The notes under the pieces are model-generated. The model was not told where the DNA came from. It worked only from the letters and a program-made list of their open reading frames with translations, and did no database searches. The translations under genes were made by a program, and so were the position numbers. A DNA stretch of 64,000 nt. Source: Cordilura impudica. Taxonomy: Eukaryota; Arthropoda; Insecta; Diptera; Scathophagidae. Positions 11,672 to 21,458 of the stretch are shown piece by piece. How positions within the stretch are numbered: the stretch's first letter is position 1; each line of letters starts with the position of its first letter. The DNA lies in the NCBI GenBank assembly GCA_963682025.1, contig OY821522.1, forward strand, positions 27,441,877-27,505,876, written 5' to 3'.

Positions 11672-11880
11672 TTGTAAATATGTAAAGTTAATGTGAGTAC
11701 TAGATATAAAATAAAATAGACCTAAGTCTTATGTAAGTTATATTAGTATGTAATTGTATACGATTGTAAATATGTTTTAATCTCAGTGGAGGTTGAAACT
11801 AATGTTATTGTTTATCTTTAACCCATTTGCTTATTATTGTTAAATAGATCGCAAATAAAAACTTATTAAAAAAAATAAAA
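11672..11880 (+). other. Jockey element 3' UTR with A-rich tail
   Basis: About 210 bp with no reading frame. GCAAATAAAAAC at 11851 provides a polyadenylation signal (AATAAA), followed within 15 bp by an A-rich terminus interrupted by single T residues. The segment ends exactly where the downstream copy of the target-site duplication begins. Confidence 0.75.
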
Positions 11881-11890
11881 ACCTTTTGTT

Positions 11891-12290
11891 CAACACCAGC
11901 AACTACAGCAATAATAGCCCCGTCCACCAAATCATCTCCTACAGCAACCACAAAATAAGAATCTAACCGTCTAATATTATTGCGACCTCAGAAACAACCA
12001 TCGCCACAATGGTCAAGATCACATTACCTCCAACAACAACAACAATAGCAGCAACTAAAAACAATAGCACCCACGTCCATCAAAGTGATAACAGCAATAG
12101 TTACAGCAACAATAGCCCCGTCCGCAAAATCACCTATTACAACATTCACAAAATGAGAATCTACCCGTTTACTACTATTGCGACCTTAACGCACCGCCAC
12201 AACGTCAACGGCCAGCAGCTTCAGCCCAACATCGGCCACCACATCAACCCACATCAACCAGCCCAGCAGCGCCAACAGCAGCCGTAGCGG
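11891..12290. repeat. Imperfect 198-bp tandem duplication, CAA/CAG-rich
   Basis: AATAGCCCCGTCC at 11913 recurs at 12111, and similarity continues through AAATCA, ACAAAATRAGAATCTA and TATTGCGACCT in both units, an offset of 198 bp with many substitutions. The stretch is rich in CAA/ACA/CAG triplets. An open frame of 92 codons (12009-12287) is Thr/Asn/His/Gln-rich only because of these triplets and is not proposed as a gene. The sequence lies directly after the Jockey insertion site and may be a leader or LTR fragment of an older element. Confidence 0.6.
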
Positions 12291-13973
12291 GAACGAGAAA
12301 AAATAACCCAAGGTACTCCGTTTTGTAATTTGTTTCTTTTTTGCTTCTGACTACCTGGACAGACGACTGACAACGAGCGACAGACGACGAGAACCAGAAC
12401 AGCCGTAAAGTATATATATGTAGTGCTAGTATATATCTTTTATATTCATATATATTTTATTTTAATTTAATCCTTATTGAAAAGAAAAGCTAAGCGAAGC
12501 GCTGGTCACCGAAACCACATAATCGAAACCATGAAATTTTGTGGTTATATAAATTTTTAAGTTTTTTTTCCCCGGTGATGGTCACCAAGTTGTGGTATTA
12601 GAATATCGATTAGCTTTATTCGGTGACGGATGCAACGGTTAGCAACCCCCAATCTAATTTATATTATAAAGTGTGGCATTGGCCTGGGGCCACATGCTAT
12701 CATTTAATATTAAATAGCTATATCTAGGTATTTTTGAATAACTTGTGGTTTCGATAACCCATAAGTCTCTACACAGCCATTTTACTTTCCTTATTACTTT
12801 TATATTCATAAGCGGAATTCCCCTTTTAATAAAACTTCTAGTAATTGCCCTTTACCCGTATAAGAAGAACACTAGGTATGTATTTATGTCTGATAAAAGG
12901 CGTCATATATACATCTGAAACGGTCAAAAGTTTCGGACACAGGCGTACTTATAATGAACTACTAAATAACGGACAGACACAAAAAAAAGAGGAATTATAA
13001 AGATGTACATAAACGGGTATAAAGGCTGAACGGTACAATATGCTGATGGAGTAACGAAATCAAATATCATGTGGGAGCAAGTGGATAAGCAGAGGGGTAA
13101 CCAAAAAGGAAATTTAAAAAATATGTAGGTTACCACGGTAGGTTTTTTTTAAATCCTAAGAGGGGGGGGGAGGAGTAGGAGGAACACCGAACCGCTCGGT
13201 ATACAGGTATTTATGCGTCTACACATATATATGTGTATATTACTTAGATATATTCATATATGTATGTGTGTATATACATATATATCTGACACCTTTTGCG
13301 TTAATCAACAGTTTTGCGATATTGAATTTTTGAAATATGGAAATATTAAATTTTTGAAATATTGAGATATTAAAATATTAAAAATTTAAATATTGGAATA
13401 CTAAAATATTGAAATATTAAAATATTAAATTATTAAAATATTAAAAAGGAATAAAAATATTTAAATATTAAATTATTAAAATGTTAATGTATTAACATAT
13501 TAAAATATTAATATATTAAAATATTAATATATTATAATATAAAAAAAAACTAATATATAAAAAAATTTTTTTTCAATATTGAAGTATTTAAATATTAAAA
13601 TACTTAACAATCCGTGAGTGTGCGGGGAGTTTTCCTTCATAAAAATTTTTTACTTCGGGTCCCCGAATTCTAATTTTTTGTTTATGTAATAGACTGGTAT
13701 GAATTTTTTTTTTGTAGTCCCCCAGAAAGGTCCGGTTGAAAAGCAAGAACCACCCCATACGGCGAACTTAGCTGCGCAAAAACACGATCATACCAGTACC
13801 GCTATTAATCTGGCCACACATTTTCTTTTCCTTTTTCAGAGACCCTACGAGAGGACAGCTACAACAAAACACTATCAAAAAGCTTAGTACTAACACTATA
13901 AAATAATTTAAAAAAAAACCAAGGAAAAAGCACAGGACATCGAACAAATTTTGGTCACCAAGTAACGAATACA
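12291..13973. other. Noncoding AT-rich region upstream of the errantivirus gag
   Basis: No supportable gene. It contains alternating TA/TG runs (13225-13290), a G9 run near 13165, and the ATATT-rich repeat listed separately. TTTCTTTTCCTTTTTCAG ending at 13840 looks like a 3' splice acceptor and could belong to the element leader. No copy of the errantivirus 3' LTR (19540 onward) could be seen here, so the 5' LTR seems to be missing or replaced. Confidence 0.5.
13316..13610. repeat. Degenerate AT minisatellite (AAATATTGAAATATT-like)
   Basis: About 300 bp built from variants of a 7-9 bp theme (AAATATTGA, AAATATTAA), with self-complementary AATATT cores repeated throughout. No gene is present. 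Such sequence is prone to slippage and cruciform or hairpin formation. Confidence 0.8.
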
Positions 13974-15306
13974 ATGAACCCAGCAAATTTACAGGTAGAC
14001 ACTGCCATTGATCAGGCCGTTCAGAGGACTAGACAAGATTTTCAGACCACAATCGAGGATTTGACTGCGCGAATCAATGGCTTACAGCAACCAGCCGTTG
14101 TTGAGGAATATCAGGAAATACGGATCACGCCAGGTGTACAGTGTGACGAAACTCTGGACATAGTTTAGTCGGTTCCAGAGTTCAAGGGTGAACCTCAAAG
14201 ATACGTTTCTTGGCGCCGAGCCGCCATTACAGCACACAAACTATTTGAAGCTTATCAGGGAAGTTCCAAGTATTACCAAGCGGTAGCAATTTTAAGAAAT
14301 AAAATTGTAGGGAACGCGGACCCTGCATTAAGCGCTTACAACACGGTTCTTAACTTTAAGGCCATCATATCTAGATTAGACCTTACTTATATGAACAACA
14401 AGTCCATATTTACACTAGAACAAGAACTGTCCACACTCAGACAAGGACAGAAAACAATTATTCAGTTTTATGACGAGGTGGAGCGGATACTGACCGCTAT
14501 TGTTAACAAGGTCATAATGTCTCATGAAGGCGATTACTCATTGATTAAGTTGCTTAATCAAAAATATAGGGATAACGCATTGCGAGTTTTTGTCTCGGGC
14601 CTTAAGAAGTCGTTATGCGATACGCTATTCTCTTGTAAGCCTTCGGACTTACCGACTGTGTTGGCTCTGGCCCAAGAGCTTGAAACCAAATAAAACCAAT
14701 ACCACTTCGCAGCAGTCTATAATTATGGGTTAAATAGGACTCTACAAAATAATCCGGCTCAACTGTTTCCAAGAAAAAACCAACAAAATACCAGACAAAA
14801 TTTTGTAAATAAGCAACAGACCCAATCACAAATTTCTCCGAACTATTTTGGGCAACAAAATGTACCATTTTATCAAAATCGCCCTCAACAGATAATCAAT
14901 GCAACGTCATAACACCGCAAATTCGAATTTCCAATCTCATCCAAATTTTCGCAATTTCGTCCAAAACTCTGTTCAGAACATAAACCAACAAGGTTTTAAC
15001 GCTCCGCAAACTTCCCAGCCAATCGATACCGATGTAGGCATGCGAACAGTGCAACAGGGATCTCAGACACAAGAAAGGGGTATAGCTTCAGATAGGCAGA
15101 TCCCCAGTAAAGTCCAAAGAATCAACAATCTTGGACACGAAATCCCAATGAACGAAATTTTCGAGGGAAGTTGCGATTATCTGGCCAACCCAAATTTAGA
15201 GCGTTATCAGGACCCGTCTGGAAATCAGGCCTATACTGATCCAGTTTTTGAGGATGAAATTAATTTTTTAGAGGAGGATCAGTACTCCCCTACATCGAAC
15301 GAATGA
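13974..15306 (+). pseudogene. Errantivirus Gag, interrupted
   Basis: The start is the ATG at 13974, which follows an A-rich leader. The frame continues past one in-frame TAG (14166-14168) to 14693, containing VPEFKGEPQRYVSW, FTLEQELSTLRQGQKTI and QFYDEVERILTAI, features of the gypsy-group capsid. A stop at 14691-14693 and another near 14909 interrupt the Asn/Gln-rich nucleocapsid-like part. A different frame (14899-15306) carries the C-terminus with its acidic end. No CCHC knuckle is visible, which is usual for this group. The final TGA (15304-15306) overlaps the first pol ATG (15303) by ATGA, the geometry of a -1 Gag-Pol frameshift. Confidence 0.82.
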
Positions 15307-17041
15307 TAGGCGGTAAGAATATAAAACTCCTGACCGACACTGGTGCTTCGAAAAGCTACATTACGAACGTTGTTGGATTGAAAAATATAAAAAATTGGAA
15401 AACATATTCTTGGTAAAATCGATTCATGGAGCTGACATAATCAACGAAAAACCTAGGTGAACATCCTAAATAAAACTCAAACTTTTTTTACCCTTCCAAA
15501 TTTATCATTATTTGATGGCATCATTGGATTTAGTTTTATAAAAAATATAAAGGGGGTTATTGATACAGAACGCGATAAAATCTACTTTGATGGTGGTCAA
15601 GAAAAGTTAAAATATCTCGGGTTGGATGGAGTTAATGCCTCAATAAGTGACGTGTGCATTCCGAAAAATGTCGAAGAGTCTTTTTTCAAAAAAATTAATG
15701 AAAACTCGGGAGTTTTTGCAAATCCAAATGAAGCCTTACCATACAACACTAATATTTCTGCTACAATTAAAACCATCGACCAGGAGCCAATATATTCCAG
15801 ATGTCAGTCACACCCCATATCAGTGTTAGAGTTTGTTAATAAAGAAGTGAAAGAGCTTTTGAAGAATGGCATTACAAGACCATCTCGAGCGGATAAACTC
15901 GGCAAACCCAATAAACGTTTAGTATTTGATTTCACAAAGCTCAATTTAAAAACCATTCCAGATAAATACCCGATACCTGACCCATCTATTATTTTATCGA
16001 ATCTCGGAAAGTCAAAATTTTTCACAACTTTGGATTTAAAAAGTGGTTTTCACCAAATTAATTTGGTTGAGCGCGACCGCGAAAGAACCGCCTTTAGTGT
16101 AAATAATGGAAAGTACGAGTTTTGTCGTTTGCCATTTGGCCTTAAAAATGCGCCAAGTATTTTTCAAAGGGCTATTGACCACGTTCTGCATGAAGAAATA
16201 GGAAAATCCTGTCACGTTTACATAGACGATATGATAATATTTTCTGACTCTGAGCAGAAACATATTGATGACATCGAAAGAACACTGAAAAAGCTCTACC
16301 ACGCTAACATGAGAGTGTCATTAGAAAAGTCAAAATTTTTCAGAACTTCTGTAGAATACTTGGGGTTTATTGTTTCAATCGACGGAATAAAAACCTGTCC
16401 GAAGAAAGTTGAAGCCATCGTAAATTATAAGGTCCCAAATACACTGAGAGGCCTACGATCATTTTTAAGTTTGGCATGGTACTATAGGAGATTTGTCAAG
16501 GACTATGCGGCCATTGCTAAGCCTCCTACTAGATTTTTACTAGGTGAAAATGGGCATGTCGGAACCAAGCATTCGAAACACATTGAAATATGTTTGGACG
16601 AAGAAGCCATAAATTCTTTTGAGAAAATAGAACATGTCCTTCTTTTATACCCAAATTTTGAAAAGCCTTTTGATCTCACAACAAACACATCGTCCCATGT
16701 CATCGGAGCTGTCCTTTCACAGAATGGACACAATGATATTTCGAACTTTGTCATCCACTGAAGAAAATTACGCCACAAATGAGCGAGAACTTCTGGCTAT
16801 AGTGTGGGCTTTGAAAAACCTTAGACACTATCTTTATGGAGTTAATAAGCTCAACATATTTACTGATCACCAACCCCTCACATTTTCCATCTCCGACAAA
16901 AATCCGAATTCGAAATTAAAACGGTGGAGAGCCTTCATCGAGCAGTACTCCCCAATTTTTTTTATATACCCGGCAAAGACAATGTAGTTGCCGATGCTCT
17001 TTCCAGACAATATGTCCATGTTATTGAAGATTCTGGATCCT
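15303..17041 (+). pseudogene. Errantivirus protease, reverse transcriptase and RNase H
   Basis: The protease begins at 15303 with an intact LLTDTGASKSYI active site but shifts frame near 15410-15456. The RT frame is 15457-16761: RPSRADKLGKPNKRLVFDF, FTTLDLKSGFHQI, LPFGLKNAPSIFQRA, VYIDDMIIFSD (catalytic YIDD) and EYLGFIVSIDGIKTCPKK. RNase H starts in this frame as LTTNTSSHVIGAVLSQ, where the first catalytic Asp appears replaced by Asn, shifts near 16745, then continues to 16987 with NERELLAIVWAL and FTDHQPLTF. The ADALSR end follows near 16990-17010 in another frame. The left palindrome breakpoint, 16532, lies inside this gene between RT and RNase H. Confidence 0.88.
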
Positions 17042-17147
17042 AAACCTCACTTCAAGCCTGCGGAAGTGAAATTTCGCTTAATGAGATTATTCCTACCATT
17101 GAAAACCCCACAAATTGTTTTAAAAATCAAATAAGAAAGACACAAAA

Positions 17148-18135
17148 ATGATTTTCAGTGACCGCACTAGACACCACGTAACATACGACGAAATAGAAAA
17201 TCTCTTAGGCGCATTTAAGAATTGTATAAATCCGCACGTAGTTAACGCAATTCGTTGTGACTTGCATATGTTAGCCCAAATCCACCATCTCTTGATCATG
17301 AACTACCCATCTGTAAAATTCCGTTACAAGAATAAATTTGTGACGGATATATTCGATCCTTGCGATCAAATCGAAATCTTTGTGAATGAACACAAAAAAT
17401 TAAAACAGGTTCTGCAGGATTACTATTTCCCTGATATCAAGAAAAAAAACTCAAAGAAATCACGAAAAACTGCAAAATTTGTCATATCTGGATAAATTTT
17501 CTAAGTTTGCCGTGGTGAAACCCACAGCTTCAGGGGCCATAGTCGATGTCAAACCGGCGCTCTTGGAAATTTTAAATTTTTTCAAGGATATGAAGACAAT
17601 AATTTGTGATAACGAAAAATCACTGAATTCCCAAATCATAAAATCCTTAGTCGAAAATAATTTTGGTGCTGAAATTTTCACAACCCCACCAATGCACAGC
17701 TCTTCCAACGGCCAAGTTGAGAGGTTCCATGGAACACTAACTGAAATCGCTAGATGCATGAAATTAGAAGGTGCTTTTGAAGACACCACAGATTTGCTTA
17801 TGGCCACTGCAAAGTATAACAGGTCAATTCATTCAACCACCGAACTTAGACTGATTGACATAATTCAATCCATACCAGTAGACCTCAAGGAAAAAATTCA
17901 GTGCAAAATTTTGGCCAAGCAAAAGTCTGATCTGAGTTATCACAATAAAAAGGCCGTAGTCAAGGCATACAGTCCTGGGGAAAAGGTTTACGTGGAAGTA
18001 AATAAGCGTTTGGGGAATAAATTTAATAATATGTTTGTCGAAAGAATAGTTCAGCAGGACCTTGGGACAACTGTGAGAATGGACGATAAAATAGTGCACA
18101 AAGATAATATTCGTTTCCTCATTGCAGCACCCTGA
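17148..18135 (+). pseudogene. Errantivirus integrase with internal core deletion
   Basis: The N-terminal part (17148-17495) ends in a zinc-binding region (VNEHKKLKQVLQDYYFPDI, then NCKIC in the adjoining frame). The core resumes in another frame at about 17491 as YLDKFSKFAVVKPTA. The expected stretch between the second Cys pair and this point, which normally carries the first catalytic Asp, is absent. The other two acidic positions survive (TIICDNEKS; NGQVERFHGTL). The C-terminal region (YSPGEKVYVEVNKRLGNKF) ends in IRFLIAAP, stop 18133-18135. Minus-strand copies at 47094-48081 and 50467-51454 share the same deletion, so it predates duplication. Confidence 0.83.
18113..18128 (+). promoter_or_regulatory. 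Candidate 3' splice acceptor for env RNA
   Basis: TTCGTTTCCTCATTGCAG ends at 18127 within the last codons of integrase. It has a pyrimidine tract and CAG end and lies where spliced env RNAs of the gypsy group are accepted. The env frame is already open at this point and has no upstream ATG nearby, which is consistent with a spliced leader supplying the start. This is inferred from sequence only. Confidence 0.4.
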
Positions 18136-19529
18136 TATTTGCAAGCACTGTATCTACTAACGGCGCTACCATCCTCATACTATATCCCTGTATCGGATGG
18201 AAATATGCAATTTTTGACAACTATGGAGTGTTGGCCCATGTAACGGTTTTAACGAACTTTACGACCATAGCGGAAGAAACCAGAAATTTGGCGGACCTAT
18301 TAGCAAAAACACACATGAGAAAATTATTAAAATCTGATCTAGACCAAATACAGAAAGCAATGGAATCCCTGCGCATACACCACAGACACGCACGTGCCAT
18401 TAACATTCTTGGAACCGCGCTGAAATACATAGCTGGTACACCGGACTATGATGACATGACTGAGGTACGTTGCAAACAAAGCGAACTAGTTGCTACAAGT
18501 AATGCACAGATAATTATGAGCACCGAAATACAATCTCAGATAAATACTTTAACTGCGACCGTCAGAATGCTTGTAAGTAGGGCTAAAGCTAATGAAATCG
18601 ATTCAGGATACCTATATGGTCTGTTAAGCGAAAGAAATAGAGCAGTACTTAGAGAATTGGATAATTTGGCTTTTTCCATAACTTTGGGGAAACTGCAAAT
18701 GATTAATCCGGTTTTGTTAGATAGCTCAGAAGTGAATTTTATTTTGAAGTCCGAGATGGATTCGAGCGTTAGTGTAAGCGAGATTATAGTTAATTCTAAG
18801 TCAAAAATATTGCAGAACGAAAATATTGTTACCTACAGTTTTAATCAAATTTCCAAAAATTGTACAATTATGTGAAAGAAAATTGATATTTTCAGTTGCT
18901 TACTATAATGTAACCCTATCATTAGAAGTTAATGATGTAGCAATATGTGGCAACAAATATGTCATGATAAGAAATTGTAAAAAGAAATCTGCAACTTCAT
19001 TTTGTGAAACGTTTAGCCTGGAAAACAGCTTGTGCCTGGAAGGTTTATTGAACAATAACACGGCCGCTTGCCGAACGAATTCCGCACACAATGTACCACC
19101 TCTAAAGGAAATTGATGATGGCATTGTCACCATTAACAATCAACCCTTCAAAATAGACTATGAAAATGGAACAAAAACCCTCCAGAAGGAAACATATCTG
19201 ATTAAGTTTGACGACACTTTAACCATTAATTCTACGAAATTCGGAAATCTTCGGAAAAATGCTTTTAGAAGCCCCGAAATTCTAGCACTCCACACCGCAA
19301 ATTTAACGGATCATAGCTCTATCTTATCACTTCAGTACCTTCACGATTTGAACATTAAGAACCTTGCCATATTTCTCATCTGCACTCGAAAGTAAGAGGA
19401 ACTTGGTACACCTCAGCCTCTCTGTTTGTCCTGATTTTAATAGTTTGCATTGCATGCCTTTTTGCGAAAACGCAACGCAGGGTGGAAATTAACAATATTC
19501 TTCTTCAGACGGGGACGCCTGATGCTTAA
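18125..19529 (+). pseudogene. Errantivirus Env, frameshifted (copy 1)
   Basis: The env frame overlaps the end of integrase and runs 18135-18875. It is a baculovirus-F-like fusion protein: a basic stretch (HHRHARAI) precedes a Gly/Ala-rich hydrophobic segment (NILGTALKYIAGTPD) at the expected cleavage/fusion-peptide position. Frame shifts occur at about 18826-18875 and again at 19361-19370, where one base is missing relative to copies 2 and 3. The C-terminal segment has a strongly hydrophobic membrane anchor (SASLFVLILIVCIACLF) and a short cytoplasmic tail ending at TAA 19527-19529. Cys-rich ectodomain blocks are visible (CNKSE-like, CLEGLLNNNTAACRTN). In the family, Env mediates membrane fusion; this copy is interrupted. 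Confidence 0.82.
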
Positions 19530-20120
19530 AGGGGGGAACAGTTAAGGTACGTAGACGAAGTGTGACAAATTCTTGTCAATTGCAAAATAATGCAACATGA
19601 GCGATACACGCGCACTTGAAAAGACTAAAATTAAAATAATTATTTCGTAGCAGACGCTACCTTGCATTTTTTCATGTAAATTTGTTTCACACGAAATGTG
19701 ACGCTGGTTAGCTGCCTTGCATTCTTCATGTGAATTTGGTTCACACGAAGATGTGACGCTGGTTATGCTGACAAGCATAATTGTGTTTGTGTTCTCGTTT
19801 TGATTTTGAAGTTGTGGATCGCTTTAAATATGTTTTAAAATATGATTGAAAAGTTAGTTCAATTTCGTCGCTCAAAACTTGCATAGCAAGGTAGCGGTCT
19901 TCCGTAATAAAAGTAAAGTTAAAATTATAAATATAATTCGTTCAAAGTTCTAAATGTGTAATTATAAAAAACTGCAATTTGCTCAAAGTTCTAATGTGTA
20001 ATCATAAAATACCACAATTTGCCCAAAATTCAAAATAAAGTTCAAAATGTGTAATACTAAGTACTAAGCTGATCTAAATGATTAATAAATTTATAAGTAA
20101 AGACACAGATGTATTAATTT
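19528..20120 (+). repeat. Errantivirus polypurine tract and 3' LTR with internal repeats
   Basis: AAAGGGGGGAAC (19528-19539) overlaps the env stop and is the polypurine tract. The LTR starts AGTTAAGG at 19540. Inside, 19660-19714 and 19715-19770 are tandem 55-56 bp units (CCTTGCATT...GACGCTGGTTA), each with a GTGAA/TTCAC-type inverted half-site, and 19937-20060 has about three copies of a TTTGCTCAAAGTTCTAATGTG-like unit. The right end is uncertain; GTATTAATT near 20118 is a plausible terminus. Inverted copies lie at about 45110-45689 (complete) and 48697-49061 (truncated). Confidence 0.7.
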
Positions 20121-20189
20121 TACGAAGTGACGAAATTGGGTGAGTAAAATAATTTACATACAAATATGTAAATATTACACACAAAAAAT

Positions 20190-21458
20190 ACAAGAAGAGA
20201 ATAGAATAGAATATAAGTTTATTGGTAAAAAAAAAAATTAAACAAATAAAGTGTTAAAAGGCGTTGACATATAGTCGTCAGCCTGTATAATTACAATAAT
20301 TCCATATATTATTATTATAAATTTTCCTTAAAATGGTAATCAATAATTAAATTCGGCAAGTAAAATTGTCCTATAATGCAGTGCATTTATTATAAAATTA
20401 GGCAGTTGTTTCCAATTACAGGTAACTATAATTGCGTTTAGCAAATTAATTAAGTATTCTTCATCAAATTGTGCGATTCCAAAATATTTCTCCCTGAATT
20501 CCCTAAGTGCTGGACATTTTCCCATAAAATTTGTTATATTTTCATCTTCTCCAGTATTACACAAACTGACCAATACTTCCAATATTGTTATTAAAATGGC
20601 TTTTATTTAGTGGTAGGACATCGGCACGTGCTTTGAGTAACGCTGATATTTCTACAATTTTAAGAATTTCATCAATTATGTACGCGAATCCCATAACTGG
20701 TGTAAGGTGTTTGTAGATATGGGTATTGCTTTTTGAGGCGTTTTCCATCATTTCATAATGACTCTTCCATTTCAACTGTAGTAAAATATCGCGACACTTT
20801 GCATTCCACTCTTTCTTAGAAATCCCCACACCAAAGCAGATGTTGTGCTCTTCCACAATTTTATTTACTTCATTAATACAAAAGGCGTTCCTCTGTAATA
20901 ATATCTTGGAGAGCCTGTGCGGAAGCCTTTCCATGTTATAGTCGAAAAGAACTTTGCCCACGTAGCTGAGATGCAGACTCAGTATATAGAGATAACTGTC
21001 TTCAACTCCTGTTTCCACAGCAAGTGCATAATTGGGAATATTGTCAGGTAGCTTTTTTTTTAAATATCTTTGTTGTTTATTAACTGCTTCGAATGACGAG
21101 AATTCCCATATCTGCGCTCCATAACCTTGAACAGCCCTGTACACAGCTTGGAAGATTTTCCATTTTGATCGTTACGATACATTCGGTTTGCTAAGGTAAC
21201 AATGCTAAGTAGAATTGATGCTATTTTTACAGCATTGTATCTACATTCTACATGCTTTTTGAAAGACATTTGTGTCCTAAGTATAACTCCCAGGTAGCAG
21301 AATTCAGATGATGTTTTAATTTCCTCGCCTTCATAGTGCCATTTTTCATTTGCTGCCAACCTACCTCCTTTTCTAAACACCATCAGTTCAGATTTATTCA
21401 TATTCGCTTCCATGTTCCACTTAGTAAAATATGCTTCAATATTATTTATCATAGCTTG
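20190..21458 (-). mobile_element. LINE-1 of window: 3' portion, split from its 5' portion by BEL/Pao
   Basis: Minus-strand LINE 3' half with a short 3' UTR ending in a (TATTC)n-type tail (about 20195-20220, reading TATTCTATTCTATTC on the minus strand) instead of a simple A tail. It joins the segment 29043-30842 once the BEL/Pao insertion and its 5-bp duplication are set aside. The inverted copy is at 43773 to about 45035. Confidence 0.85.
20340..21452 (-). pseudogene. LINE ORF2 C-terminal half (post-RT region), frameshifted
   Basis: Reading leftward from 21452: INNIEAYFTKWNMEANMNKS (end of the RT palm/thumb region), SSEFCYLGVILRTQMSFKKH, then YRAVQGYGAQIWEFSSFEAV in a shifted frame at 21144. 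A further shift near 20580 precedes the last segment, which holds CNTGEDENITNFMGKCPALRE, a degenerate C-terminal zinc-knuckle-like region seen in many LINE ORF2 proteins. It ends LLAEFNY at 20340. A paralogous LINE at 52429-55614 ends with the same EFNY motif. Two frameshifts make this non-coding. Confidence 0.83.

Larger units (their letters stand above)
7805..11880 (+). mobile_element. Jockey-clade LINE, near full length, with target-site duplication
   Basis: The element has a 5' leader of about 218 bp, ORF1 (nucleic-acid-binding, zinc knuckles), ORF2 (endonuclease-RT) and a 3' UTR ending in an A-rich tail (11866-11880) after AATAAA at about 11853. ACCTTTTGT occurs immediately before the proposed 5' end (7796-7804) and immediately after the A tail (11881-11889), giving a 9-10 bp target-site duplication. 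That length and the A tail match target-primed reverse transcription by Jockey-group LINEs. The element inserted into sequence that would otherwise join 7804 to 11890. Two frameshifts in ORF1 and two TGA stops in ORF2 make it non-autonomous, but decay is modest. Confidence 0.88.
13974..20120 (+). mobile_element. Errantivirus-type element, copy 1 (gag-pol-env, 3' LTR)
   Basis: An insect endogenous retrovirus of the gypsy/errantivirus group: Gag, a -1-phase overlap to pol (protease, RT, RNase H, integrase), then env with a C-terminal membrane anchor, a polypurine tract (19528-19539) and a 3' LTR beginning AGTTAAGG at 19540. The 5' LTR was not found. Frames are interrupted in gag, pol and env, and the integrase lacks part of its core, so the copy is defective. 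From 16532 rightward it forms the outer part of the left palindrome arm; the 3' half recurs twice on the minus strand (copies 2 and 3). The 3' LTR end is approximate. Confidence 0.88.

Noticed and set aside
12009..12287. Open frame of 92 codons, Thr/Asn/His/Gln-rich
   Set aside because: Composition follows from CAA/ACA triplet repeats and a 198-bp duplication; no domain and no supporting signals.
12924..13136. Minus-strand 70-codon open frame with hydrophobic residues
   Set aside because: Short, aromatic-rich translation of AT-rich DNA with no recognisable domain or neighbours.
17460..18144. Minus-strand open frames opposite errantivirus integrase (and equivalents at 47085-47769 and 50458-51142)
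   Set aside because: They recur only because the sense sequence is triplicated; they look like antisense shadows, not genes.
18903..19139. Minus-strand frame opposite env, and the 78-codon frame in the LTR (19542-19778)
   Set aside because: Chance frames within sequence already explained by env and the LTR.
19660..19730. Su(Hw)-type insulator sites (TTGCATTTTTT, TTGCATTCTT) in the LTR
   Set aside because: Only two matches, each deviating from the consensus core at more than one position, and located in the LTR instead of the leader.
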